From Temnothorax longispinosus (Eukaryota > Arthropoda > Insecta > Hymenoptera > Formicidae), in assembly GCF_030848805.1 (NCBI RefSeq), contig NC_092364.1, positions 3,720,001 to 3,784,000 of the forward strand: a stretch of DNA of 64,000 bases, in the 5' to 3' direction. Below the pieces are notes generated by a model. It made no database searches. It was not told the DNA's origin and worked only from the letters and a program-made list of their open reading frames with translations. Numbering within the stretch: the first letter of the stretch is position 1; every line of letters starts with the position of its first letter. Below, one piece after another: positions 47,874-59,005 of the stretch. The translations under genes and the position numbers were made by a program.

Positions 47874-50717
47874 GGACGGAGTCTTCAACGAAAACGAACG
47901 ATGATGTCAGCAGCTTCGCTGTTCTCTGTCACGCCGCGTGTTCGTGAATTTAGCTCGTGCTCACAAAACACTTTCGATTCGCCGAAGAAACGTCGTTGGC
48001 CGGTGACCGTCGGCATCGTGCATCTGCCATGCCTCCGCCGAGCGACGAAGTGTAATGCGTGTCGTAAAAAGCGACCCCGGACACACTCGTACATATCGGC
48101 ACGCTTCGAAACGCTCCCGAGTGGGGGATGGCCCTCAGTTCCCGAATATTAGCGCGACAAAAGCGGTGAAATGGAGATAAAAGAATGAGAGGACGCGCGC
48201 GTGCGTGACCGCGAATCTATTAATAAATTTGGCGGGGAAACACGCTGTAAAACCGCAGAGGTCCCCGATACGATCTCCGCGCAAAAATTACGCGGCCGTT
48301 ATGCGAAGGACTCCTCGCCCTGTGTCGCGGCAAATTAATTGCGAGCGTAGGTATCGGATGTCCCGTCGATTAACCGGGCGCCAATTATAATATATGCGGT
48401 TACGAAAAGGAAAGTGTATCGGATGCGATAATAATGCGGCACTTCGTTACTGTTTGCGGAACAAGAATATCGTTCAGGCACACGCTACGGATGATATATT
48501 CGCGATCCGTTTTCGAAATAACCATTCGACGCTCCATAACGTCAACGACTTAAAATACGATGTAAAGCTGTGTATGAATGGGCCATTTTTGGGCAAATTT
48601 TTTTTCCCTGCAAATTACACTTCCATACGATCTCTCGACCTGTTGCATTTTCGATGCTCTCTCTCTCTCTCTCTACGTCGTGTTATTTCGAAATTCATAT
48701 ATTCACGGGGACGTCCCTGGGAATTAGATCCTCGTTAAGCGGTCGTTTCGACGTCCTTAAGGTGCGCCCTCCGATATTTCTTCATTCGAGTTGTTCACCT
48801 CCGGTTTCTACCACGAAAACGAGGCGCGCGCACATTTCAGGTGCTGACTTTCCGCGGAGATTCAGCTGCTACTGCCCTCCTTCCGTCCCCACGTGGAAGG
48901 GAGGCGCGCTCGAAGGATGTACGAAGGTAGGATCTAAGAAGGGCTACTACCGGGTGGTAAAATACATCGCGGCGAAAGAGGTTCGGTTACACCTGCTTTA
49001 CAAAAGACGGAACACGAAAGCCCATTCCCTGTTCTTTCCCCCCCCCCGCCTTTTGCATATACCCGCGCGTCTTCCTCTTTTTCCCTTAATAAATGATTTC
49101 TCCGTCCCTGTCCTCGTTCCGTCCTCTCTTTTCCGCGCGGTTTCCTTCCTTCCTCGCTGGCTAAACGCGCGTGTGCGGTAACCACGATCGTTGAATATGT
49201 AGATCGCGTCCGCAACGTGATTCCAAATAATTTCGGCCGGTGGCTCGCCGGTATGCGTGCGCGTACGCGCGCACGTGTGTGTACGCGATATCTATACGCG
49301 TGTCGGCCTGTAATTTATGCACCGCGCCGTAAAACAACGGAGCCCGAGCTCGTTGCGAGTGTTACACGCGTGTACGCGCGCGCTCTGTTGCGTGGGTGCG
49401 CATTGTTGGAGTGCCAAATGCGTATCAAACTTCCTGGAGTGATTTAGCGAGGTATTTACTCGGAGAAACGCTCCGGAAGAAAGAACCGTCGACGAATTAT
49501 TATGTTCCCCCGGATACAGAGATTTTATTACGGCGCTAAGTGCGATTTCTTGCCCGCATTTCTGCCCTTATCCTCACGCGAATTACCTGCAATACTTCTA
49601 TAACGGAGTGTTTTAAGGAAAAGGAAAAGAATGCTGATTTTTATTTTTGTAGAAATAACGTTGCTATTTACAGATCATATGCGGGCGTGTGTTATACGGT
49701 AATCAAATTACGTTTTTCGAAATTGTAATCATAAATTACAAGTAGCGAATTATAATTATGAATAATTCCCGGATTCAATCGTCGTCGAGTCTATCACCGC
49801 GTGATTGCGCTTTTTCTTTTCGCCTTTTTTTTTAACTGGGCAACGTATACACGCGTGGCACATACGCCACGTGTCGCCGAGTGGTTTAACACGTCGTCGC
49901 TCTACTCACATAACACGCCAATGCGTCGGGATATTCATAGTTTTCCTTCCCTTCGTTCGTCCGTTTCTTTGCGTGTCGAAATTACAACGTGTCCGAATTG
50001 CCGTCGTAAATCTGTTCGGCTCGTAAAGCCGTGCGTATCTCAATTACACACGTATGGGTTTTCTTACACGTCTCTATTACACCTATGTTGGAGGAAAGTT
50101 TACGCACGCGGACAAAAACGGGAATTATGCAAAATAATCACCGCTGTTTTATCGCGTACAATTTTATTACGTACAATGTTACAATTTCAGGCAATTATCA
50201 ATCCGTAACAATCTGTACAACCGTTTTGCAATTCTTTTACCTGATAATGGCGTCTGCGTGTATACTACAGCGTTTTAATTGAAAATTTGACGGTCAAAGC
50301 AATTAAAATGTGTATAATAAGTCTATTTTCTTATTATAAAACAAAGAAGTCTGTAAAATACTAAAAAGTGATATTATTTATATAATATGATGTTCAAAAT
50401 AACTATAAATAACGTACGTTAATTATAGAAAAGTAAGATTCCTCAAACTCTTCCTTCTGGCTCTTGCGGCTTATTTCGTATCGAGCCCTCGATTGCCCAA
50501 CCGTCCCGGTGTCATTTACCCAAATAAGCGGAGCGACATCGCGTTTTTGGCGTGCGCGCGTCTCTCGTAAATCTATTTCTCGTTGTCAACGTTAATCTCC
50601 TCTCGTGAATTTCTCCGTCCGTGTATCGGGCCTTCTGGCTTTTTGACACGCGTGCTACATACATGTAGATCGGCCGCGCGGCACGTACGACAACCGTCCA
50701 CAAAACCGAGCGGAATA
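47874..50717. other. Non-coding stretch
   Basis: Mixed, with a CpG- and pyrimidine-rich block at 48730-49440 containing a 203-codon plus frame (48570-49181) and a 93-codon minus frame, neither recognisable. AT-rich at 49600-49760 and 50280-50450. A GCCGAGTGGTTTAA word at 49876-49889 resembles a tRNA A box but has no matching T-arm. Confidence 0.65.
48657..48674. repeat. (CT)9 repeat
   Basis: Nine CT units in mixed DNA. Short simple repeat. Confidence 0.9.
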
Positions 50718-51001
50718 CACCTGCGCAGCTGCCCGGCTCGGCTCGGCAGGTGAATCTTCGACTCACCTGATCACCGTAGGTCCGCGTGTACACACACGCG
50801 ACCGTGCGCGTACGCGTGTAACCGGCGCGGCGCGCCGCGCCGCGGGTTCGCATTAATACGCGTAGATAAAGAGAGACAAAGGGAGAGAGGATAGGGAGAG
50901 AAAGAGAGAAACGCATGGCACGTCGCCAGACCGATCTGCCGCCCTCTCGTCTCGGACGAGGGAAAAGTGTCTTCGAGGACACAGGCAGGTGATATCAATT
51001 G
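50718..51001. promoter_or_regulatory. E-box cluster and first copy of the CAGGTGATATCAATTG module
   Basis: CAGGTG/CACCTG E-boxes lie at 50718, 50747, 50764 and 50986, with a CAGCTG at 50726: five in 274 bases. The last E-box begins the 17-mer GCAGGTGATATCAATTG (50985-51001), repeated at 51577. CAGGTG is bound by Snail/ZEB zinc-finger and some bHLH factors. The clustering suggests a neural or mesodermal type enhancer; that assignment is inference. Confidence 0.45.
50823..50842. repeat. 20-bp perfect GC palindrome
   Basis: CGGCGCGGCG followed by its exact complement CGCCGCGCCG. Entirely G/C, with BssHII-type GCGCGC-like core words; it can extrude as a very stable hairpin. It sits inside the E-box region. 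Confidence 0.9.
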
Positions 51002-51576
51002 AACGAATTATGGTCGATTGACTCGCGCGAACGGTCGGCTCGTGTCCTCCAGGTAGAAGAAGAAAAGAAAATTACGTATCTCGTACACTTATACCGAAAT
51101 AGGATTTGACGGAGTCGTATCAACGACGATTTGACGAAACTCCGAGTTGAGTAGATCCTAAGAGTTGCCTAAATTAAATTATCTTATTAAATGGATTTTT
51201 TATAGAAGACGTTTACAATGGCCAAGTTTCTTAAACTTTTGATATGATTTATTTATATAGTTATATATATTTTAATTATTTTTTTATATAACGATTGGAC
51301 CTTGCACTTCTTAGATGCATTTGTAATCAGTAATATGTGTTTAATACAGTCATTTGGAAATACGTTATACAATTATTTCCGTTTATTTCATCGTACGGTG
51401 CGCGCGCGCGTCGCTCTTGTTAGTTTATTAGTATTCTCCGAGCGTCGGCAACACGAAACCGGCGGAAACTCCGATGTTATCTGACAAAAAACACGATGCG
51501 CGCCGTGCGATGTAATCGGTCAGTTCGAGCTTGATTCGACAACGACGACGACGAAAAGCACGCTCCGGGACGAGCA

Positions 51577-51621
51577 GCAGGTGATATCAATTGTATACAT
51601 TGCGGACGATCGACTTGCGGG
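51577..51621. promoter_or_regulatory. Second copy of the CAGGTGATATCAATTG module
   Basis: The 17-mer GCAGGTGATATCAATTG (51577-51593) is identical to 50985-51001. The next 28 bases match in 18 positions without gaps, giving 35 of 45 overall. The copies are 592 bases apart in the same orientation. A TCAGTTCGAG word, initiator-like, lies 57 bases upstream at 51520. Confidence 0.45.
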
Positions 51622-51901
51622 ACAATCGCGCATATCTTTCACGCGGCACGTGCCGACGGTTCAGAAAATCAAAGACGCGACTTGTCAGAAATTTCCATAA
51701 TAATGCATTACGGTGCAATGTTCGCCGCCGAGACTGCAAATGAAATAGCAATAATGATCGCAGCAATAAGCGCGTGTTACATCGTATAAGAACATCGTAT
51801 AATCGTTACGGGCAGAAAAGACAAGCAATGAAAAAGTTTCTTTTTAAAATATAAATAAATTTGTGCAATAATGGTATAAAAAAATTTGTAAATGGTATAT
51901 A
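51622..51901. other. Non-coding AT-rich spacer
   Basis: Mixed then AT-rich DNA between the E-box module and the palindromic element. No open frame or signal recognised. Confidence 0.65.
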
Positions 51902-52101
51902 CACAGTAAAAAATTTAATGTCCCAGAAAGTCTACTCTAAATTTTGTGTTAAAATAACTCATGCATTGTGTTATTTTTTACATTTAGAAATGTTATTTTA
52001 GTCGATATAACATTTCTAAATGTAAAAAATAACACAATGCATGAGTTATTTTAACACAAAATTTAGAGTGGACTTTCTGGGACATTAAATTTTTTACAGT
52101 G
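51902..52101. mobile_element. Near-perfect 200-bp palindromic MITE, TA-flanked
   Basis: The arms 51902-51996 and 52007-52101 are each 95 nt and pair in 93 positions, leaving a 10-base loop. The termini are CACWGTAAAAAATTTAATG and its complement, preceded by TA (51900-51901) and followed by TA (52102-52103). TA target use and CACTGTA-like ends fit the Tc1/mariner superfamily. The element has no frame and is all inverted repeat, so it is a foldback MITE. Two mismatches in 95 imply very recent insertion or arm homogenisation. A transcript would form a 95-bp duplex, a good substrate for Dicer. Confidence 0.85.
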
Positions 52102-55097
52102 TATAAATAAATAACCAAGTTATTGGAGATTTTAGTAAACCTAGAAGTTTTATTTATCTACATACAACGTGTTCGAGTATCAGTTCAGCTTATCACTTCG
52201 CTGATTCTCTCGATAAATCTCGCGGCGTCTTCGACTAGCTCCAGCGGGCTCTCCTCCGCCGTGGTTTCTCGATCGAGAAATGAAAATGTAATCGTTCTTG
52301 CAATCTAGTATATCGGCGCGTAAGAACGTTTCTCCAATGTGTGCGGATCATCCGGCAGAATCTTCGTATTGGTACAACTCGCGGTCCGCGCGTATAGTAG
52401 GCAATCTTTGTAATTATAGAGCAGAGACGCGCGTCCCATTAGGTCGGTACCCTCGCGCAAATCCATCGACGAGGCGGAGGCAGGCTGGGAGAGGGAGAGG
52501 GTTGGCAAGATCGAAAAGCGTTCAGCCGCGATGATCGGACAGCCTAGGTGGCTCGACGCGTTGTCGCGACGTCGAACGACCCCGCGAGAAATTTAATTAC
52601 CCGCCGCGGAAAATAGAGTAACACGCGTCCCCCGTCGTCGCTGAAATTAGCGGCTCGGTCGTGATTGGCATCCGTGTTAAGAAGCCGCGAGGGTGAGAGG
52701 CGTACAAAGGGGACGATCGTTAATGCGCGGACGTTTTAACGGGCAATTACGCGATACGGTGTTATTTGCGAGGTGTTTGTGAAAGCGCGCGCGCGGTGCC
52801 TCGCGGAGGCCGGCGAAGAAAGGTCCGCTGCCTCGCACCTCGTCGAGCCTAATCCCCGTTCTCTAATCAGATTAAAGTTAAAAACTCTCGCACCAACCGG
52901 ACCGTGATAATTGGGCGTGAGAGTAACTGCTGCTTGACGTTCGGAAAAGTTAACCCTTTAACGATCGCACCCACATATGCGAAGTTTTCTTGCCGACATT
53001 TGTCCGTACAATTATCAAATTAATTGAGAGACGCGAAGATAATTCAGAACTTCATTATTTTCTCCAATTTTTAAAATCATGCATATGTAAAAAAAAACAG
53101 TAACCGGATTCTTAAACTTAATCGGCTTGAAATCCGCGCGATAAAGTAACATTTCTGAAGTTTCTGCATTCGTTAACCGCGTTCGCGTGGTTCGCGGCGT
53201 TATAAACAAAGAGGCGAAGGGCGGTGGCGGCCATTAAAAAATTCCTCGCGCCATCGCGCCATCCAAGTTCGCGTTTTCCCTTTGTTTCCTCCGCAACAGC
53301 GTAACGTACGGCCGTCCGCGAAGGACAAGCAACAACGAGCGGGTACAACGGGAAGTCGGTTGTAAAGTCGGGCGAACGCTTCTTCTGTTGGGCCGTCGCG
53401 TCGCGCGTCGGGCCGGGAAACGCCACCCACATGCGTGTACGCGTTGTAGCTCACACTTTTTCCACGTGGCGCAGGAAGCTGTCACGAGTAACTAAAAGTA
53501 GCCTCTGCGAATGTTCGTGTTACGCTCAACGCGGAACGCGTTAATGACGGTTCGGCATGCTTCGCCTTTGTCTCCTTCCCTTTAGAACAAGAAGTGTTGA
53601 AACATCATTTTATAAGAAATAACGCATTAAAAAATATGTTTCTCTCGGTTGTTGTTACGAAGCTTAACAATTCACGTTGCGATCTGTATTATATTGTTCG
53701 TCATGCATATATCTCGTGTATATCTATATTAGAGAACTGACATAATACCGGTTGCATTTGACTGCCGGATGCACGCAGCATACAACAAAGTATACCGGAA
53801 TGAAGCGGACCATTAGTGCATCGCACCGTACCATCGCATGCATTTGTCCTCGTACATGTCTCCTCCTCGCGCTCCGTGCGGTATACACGCTTGGCTCATC
53901 GCGCGCGCGTACGTGGCGCGCGAGCAAGCGAGATACGGGCCGGCGCATGTCTCCGCTAATCTAATTTACTTCGGGCTAGATAAAAAACTCATTTACCGCG
54001 AGGCCAGACCAGGCAGTCTTGGGAAACGACGTTTTTCTGCGCGCCCTCGAGAGAACCGGAAGTGACGTGCCGGCTTGCACGGGTCTCTCGGCACGGACCA
54101 GGTCACGATGAAATCCTTTCTCGCGATGAGGTGAGAAAAAAAGAGCAGGATGCGCTCGAGAGGAAAAGAAGAGAGGCGGAATCGAAATGTCGAAATTTGG
54201 ACTGACGAGGATGTTCAAATCCCTGGAAATTGAAAACTAAAATGTGTACCTGCTTATATTTAACTGTTGTTCACGATGCTCGAAGGAGAAACGCTGAAAC
54301 TGCGAAATTATATAAAGATTGCGAGAGCCATCGTAGTAAAAGATCGGAAAGGCGGATATGGAGAAGTTATTTGTTCAAATAGATCATGATGGGAAAATAG
54401 CTGATTATGAAAATTATGCGTTGTTAAGATATGATTTTTACATATTGTTATTTGCGTCGATGTGCAATACATATTTCTCAAGTTTGATTTCAGTGTGCTT
54501 CTACAATGTACTTTTTTGTATTTCCTCCGTAGCAACCAATTAATAGCGTTAATCATAGGTGGTTAATTAAAAAATAGTATAGCGCGCGTGTCTACGGTCT
54601 ACGCAATAGAATACGCGAAAAGTAGTAGGGTGTAGATGGAAGATTCTTAGATTGCACTTCCCGGCTGCGCGATGCGTCAAGACCCCTGGCAGTGAAATAG
54701 CAGAAAATGGTTTAATCGTTAGAATACTATTACGCTGAAGAGTGTTGTAATCAGTAACGAGCGGAGGATAGCACTTAACGCAGTAATTTAATGCAATATT
54801 TATGCGCCGCGACCGCGGCAACGTGATATACAGCAAAATCATACTTTGGGGGAAGCACTTTCCCCCGGTTGCACACCAAATTTATGCGTGAAGTTTAATG
54901 AAAATATTTCTCATTATAGTTTTATTTCTTAATACGTTTATATTTAGCTCATTTTGATTTAAAGGAAATTATAATTTTATGGAAAGTTCTTATAAAATAA
55001 AATAGGCAAGAGTATCGTTGAAAATATAAAAATTAACAAATTATTTGCTTTGTCGCGATTTGAAGATACTTAAATAATCATTGGTACAAATTATACA
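52102..55097. other. Non-coding stretch
   Basis: CpG-rich at 52180-52900 and 53140-53560, AT-rich at 52980-53110, 54230-54560 and 54880-55090. Open frames are at most 104 codons, often stacked on one strand in several frames, and unrecognised. Confidence 0.65.
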
Positions 55098-55567
55098 TTA
55101 AGGACGTTCTCTCGGCCTTATACTAGAGAAAATCGATTTTCTTAGGATTTTCTTGAAACTGTGTATATACGTTAATTTAGGTGTGCTTTATGCGTGGTAT
55201 AAATTTCAGTACCTCTTCCGGTATAAAAAATCGAGATACTGAGCCTCAAAGTTTCAACTTTTACTAATGAAAAGGTTTTCCAGGCTAAACGGTAAGAGAT
55301 ACGAGGTTGGCCAAGAGGACCAAAGTTGCTCCTCTCGTCGAGTTCTATAAGGAAAAAATGCCATAACTAAAAAAAAATTAAAAAAAATTTTTTTTTTTTT
55401 AAACTGAGGTTCAGTATCTTTATTTTTTATACTGGAAGAGGTACTGAGAGAGAGAGAGAAATTTATACCACGTATAAAGCACATCTAAATTAACGTATAT
55501 TTACAGTTTCAAGAAAATCCTAAGAAAATCGGTTTTCTTTAGTATAAGGACGAGAGAACGTCCTTAA
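55098..55567. mobile_element. TTAA-flanked 462-bp foldback with about 150-nt arms
   Basis: TTAA at 55098-55101 and 55564-55567 flank 462 bp beginning GGACGTTCTCTCG and ending in its complement. The arms (55102-55254 and 55401-55563) are about 90% complementary. The right arm carries an inserted AG microsatellite (55448-55460) that the left arm lacks. The centre holds a poly-A/poly-T junction (55365-55400) and no credible frame. TTAA targets are known for piggyBac-type elements, but the GG start is atypical, so the family is uncertain. Confidence 0.7.
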
Positions 55568-58313
55568 TCTTGATAACGATAATCATGACACAATGGCAAC
55601 AATTTATGTGATTTATTTATTCTCGTAATATTTTATTTACAATATTTACTTCTTGGATTTGGGTCATTAAAATATTTGTAAGATACAACGAAATGTACTT
55701 ACACACTCGCAGAAAAGACGAAATTTGGATGAGCGCGTCGAGGTATTCTGCGGTCGACTTTTCTCTCGAGTCAGCGCGTTATTATTGTGCATCCCTGCTT
55801 CTGAAGCGGCACCTATAATTCATTGGTTCCGCGGCAGGTGTTTTCAGGCCCTCGAAGCGTCCCGGCGCAGGGAAACTATTAAATCGCGATTTTATGCCTG
55901 ATCAGCGTCTGGACGCGCCTGACTGGTCTACCTGAATCTAGGAACAGAGACGGTTTACACGCTAATTAGATCAATCTTCCATCCTTCGCGTGTGTATGAC
56001 TTTCTCATCACCTCACGCTTAGATAACGGAAAATTAATGATATTCTTTAATACATCAAGTTCCCTCTCACATATTTACATTTAAATTGCGTACAAGTAAT
56101 TTCGCTTCAATGGACAAGCTCTTTTTTTTAATTTCTCCATATAAATTGACACATGTGTATGTTTTTTTGTCTACTAGTTAATATCGTCAATTAAAAGCTA
56201 TCAAATATCGCACTTATATTTGTCAGACACATAGAATACGTAGAAATAACAAGATAGAGATTATTGCTTGCAGCGAAACTTGATTCGATATTAAGACGTG
56301 TACGCTTACGTGACGACATTGTTCCGTAATCCCATCATAATAATGCCACATCATGAAAGTTTCGGGACATTGATGCGGACGAAAGTAATTCCTGTTAACC
56401 GGGCGCGCTCGATTAATAATCGACCGACGCGCGAAAGGGGACCACGAGAGCGTGCGGCCGTCGTGTATCCCATTTTTGGCGAACCCGTCAATTGAGTTAC
56501 CGGTTTATACAACAAAGTATAAGGTGCGCGAGAAGTATAAGGACGACCGCAGAAAATTCCGCTCTCGTTGTGAGAAAAGCGGACACGCGGCAGCAGGTGC
56601 GAAACTTCCAGGGATGCCTCGAAGACTGATTAGGGAATAAATGTTTCTTCGGCGCTTTCCGGGCAGGTGATGCTTCGCGATGGAAAAACAACTTCCTGTC
56701 CGGTCGATGGCTCACGTCCATCTCTCTTTCATTAGATCTAAAAATATGTTATCTGAATAAATTGTAGTATAATCATGTTTAGAAAAGTGGATAAATAGCT
56801 AAAAAGCATGTACAGTACAAAATTATTTTAAAAACCATTTTTTGTGAATTATTTAATTTACTTTACAATAAACATAATTAATTTGTCATGATTTTATCTG
56901 TTAAAATACAGTTTATCATGTTAGAAAAAATAGCAACATTTTGGCTAATCAAATTACTCGATCGATTTTTATGTGAAACACGCTCGTAGTTTAAAGATTT
57001 AATCTATCTCCAGTTAATAAGGAATGGAGCAATTATAATGTTCATTAAAATTATACATTATTGCTTGCTGTCAATATTGATCAGCAGAAAAGTATATTTT
57101 CACGCGTGGCCGAACCGTTGCGTAAGGTTTAACTTGCGGTATAAATAAATGAAAGTTAATCGAATCTGATAAATATGTCTGTTATGCAACATTACAACGT
57201 TTGTGACTTTAATAGATATGATTTTAGCGATCGTGAAATCTCATTGAACGTTCAGATCTGTGTGTATACTTGCAGTTATGTCCGAATACATTTCGAATCC
57301 CCATCTCATATATCACATCGTTACATTGTCCGTAGCACACTAAATGCGGGTTTGCTCATCGTATTAATCATTGTACATACATAATATTACATTGGTTCCT
57401 TCATACATAGCCTGTTTGATGCAATAAAAAAAAATACTTAGATTCTCCTCATATATTTTAAATATATTATAAACACTGCAATTAGCATCAAGTAAACCAG
57501 TAAACGCAGTGTTATTAAAAATAATAGAGATGTTTATATTTCTTATTGCAATATTATATAATCAATTAATGCTGTACTTGCAAGAAAATTTTCATATTTC
57601 TCACACAAGAGAATATAATTATTATTCTCGAATTACTATACGAAAAGATATACTTTTTAGAATATCTGGATAACAAAATGTTCATTATTAAAATAGATGC
57701 AGATCGCGTACAGTATTTTTACAGTGTATCTTGCGTCTCAGGAAGGTGAGGCCACCGCGTCACTTGTACAAAAGAAGAATTTGAGTGCGCAAAAATGTGA
57801 ATAATAGGGTGCGAAAGGCGATGAATGCTGCCTTTCTCCCATAAATCAAGCCCAAGTTGCAAAATTATGCATATACCATGCTTTTGAAACTTTGTATCGT
57901 ACGTAATAATGGTCGTTTTTTTTATCGACACTCCCTGTCACTGGACGCGCGTGTATCGAACGCTTGACGTGGCTCATATTTATGAAAGCGTGCATCGGTC
58001 GACGGACAGGTGCAACTGCAGCGCAACACGAGGCACGCGTCTCCGCTCGTTGCAGCTGAACTAATTACCGATGGTGCATTGACGGCGCGGTTAATACGAG
58101 ACTCTCGACTTTGGATCGCCGCTGTATTATCGAGACGCTTTCGGGTTCGCGAGCAGGTTGCTCTCCTTTCCAAGGTTCGGCTAAATTACAATTACTTGGC
58201 GATTCGCCGTGTATTCTCCGTCGAATCGTTTCTCGTCGACTCGTCTCGAGATTGTTATTGCTACGAGTCCGATATATGCATAAGAATTCTATTCTCGATT
58301 TTTAGCACTTATT
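55568..58313. other. Non-coding stretch, mostly AT-rich
   Basis: AT-rich except for CpG-rich patches at 55730-55970, 56390-56720 and 57920-58160. A 70-codon minus frame at 57719-57931 lies next to transposon-like terminal words (see findings). Otherwise nothing is recognised. Confidence 0.65.
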
Positions 58314-58350
58314 TTAAATTGCAACGACTGAGACTGTCGTTGCAATTTAA
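58314..58350. repeat. Perfect hairpin, 15-bp stem, 7-base loop
   Basis: TTAAATTGCAACGAC (58314-58328) and GTCGTTGCAATTTAA (58336-58350) are exact complements around the loop TGAGACT. The stem is too short for an insect pre-miRNA. It could be a terminator-like, binding-site or foldback remnant structure. Confidence 0.8.
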
Positions 58351-58956
58351 TATTATACATTCGATCTTGCCGTATTGTGTCTACGGTGAAAATAATCACG
58401 AACTATGCCAAATATAATGTAATTGTTCTTAAATATAAGATATATAAGATATATAGATATATAAGAATTGCTATTGAATTTTATATTATGTTACAATAAT
58501 GAGATATCGGAGAACATTTTTATTGACACTTCATCTCAATTTACGTTAAGTGAAAAGAGGTAACGTGTGCTTACGAGATAATTACCACCGCTGATGACGA
58601 AGTGCGTAAATTATCGGGGCGGTGCCTAGATTCATTGCGGATAATGATTTACCGATAGAAAATGGAGAACCGCGGGGAATAATTTCGACGCGGGGAAAAT
58701 AACATCTCATTTTCGTATCAAGGCTCGATGCCGCGGCAATTGACACGCGGCCGCGCGCGTTTCTCATTATATTAAATTATACCGTCGTAATGCGAGTAAT
58801 CGATGGCACTCGTAGCATTTAGCCATTTAATTCGGAAATGAGAGGCCGTGATTTTTGTCAGGCGTAACAGTAGAAGTAATAGGCCGCGAGAGCTATAATT
58901 TATATAGCTAAAAAAATTATCTTCCTCAATGGGTTAATGCAAGATCCTCGTCTCCG
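58351..58956. other. Non-coding stretch
   Basis: AT-rich with a tandem repeat at 58433; CpG patches around 58580-58780. No open frame above 61 codons. Confidence 0.65.
58433..58465. repeat. (ATATATAAG)4 minisatellite
   Basis: Four units of 7, 9, 8 and 9 bases, all ending in AG (ATATAAG, ATATATAAG, ATATATAG, ATATATAAG). Confidence 0.85.
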
Positions 58957-58959
58957 TTT

Positions 58960-59005
<46 letters not shown>
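58957..59005. repeat. Pyrimidine tract, (TC)n, 49 nt
   Basis: Uninterrupted pyrimidines with about eighteen TC units at the core. The minus-strand Arg/Glu peptide over it is artefactual. Confidence 0.96.

Noticed and set aside
48570..49181. 203-codon open frame on plus
   Set aside because: No domain, Ser/Pro/Leu-rich from a pyrimidine-skewed block, overlapped by another plus frame and a minus frame.
49876..49889. tRNA A-box-like word GCCGAGTGGTTTAA
   Set aside because: No acceptor stem, anticodon arm or GGTTCGANNCC B box at the expected distance.
51520..51552. Initiator-like TCAGTTCGAG with a partial downstream element
   Set aside because: The +28 position gives CGACG, one mismatch from consensus, inside a CGA repeat; without transcription data it is not separable from chance.
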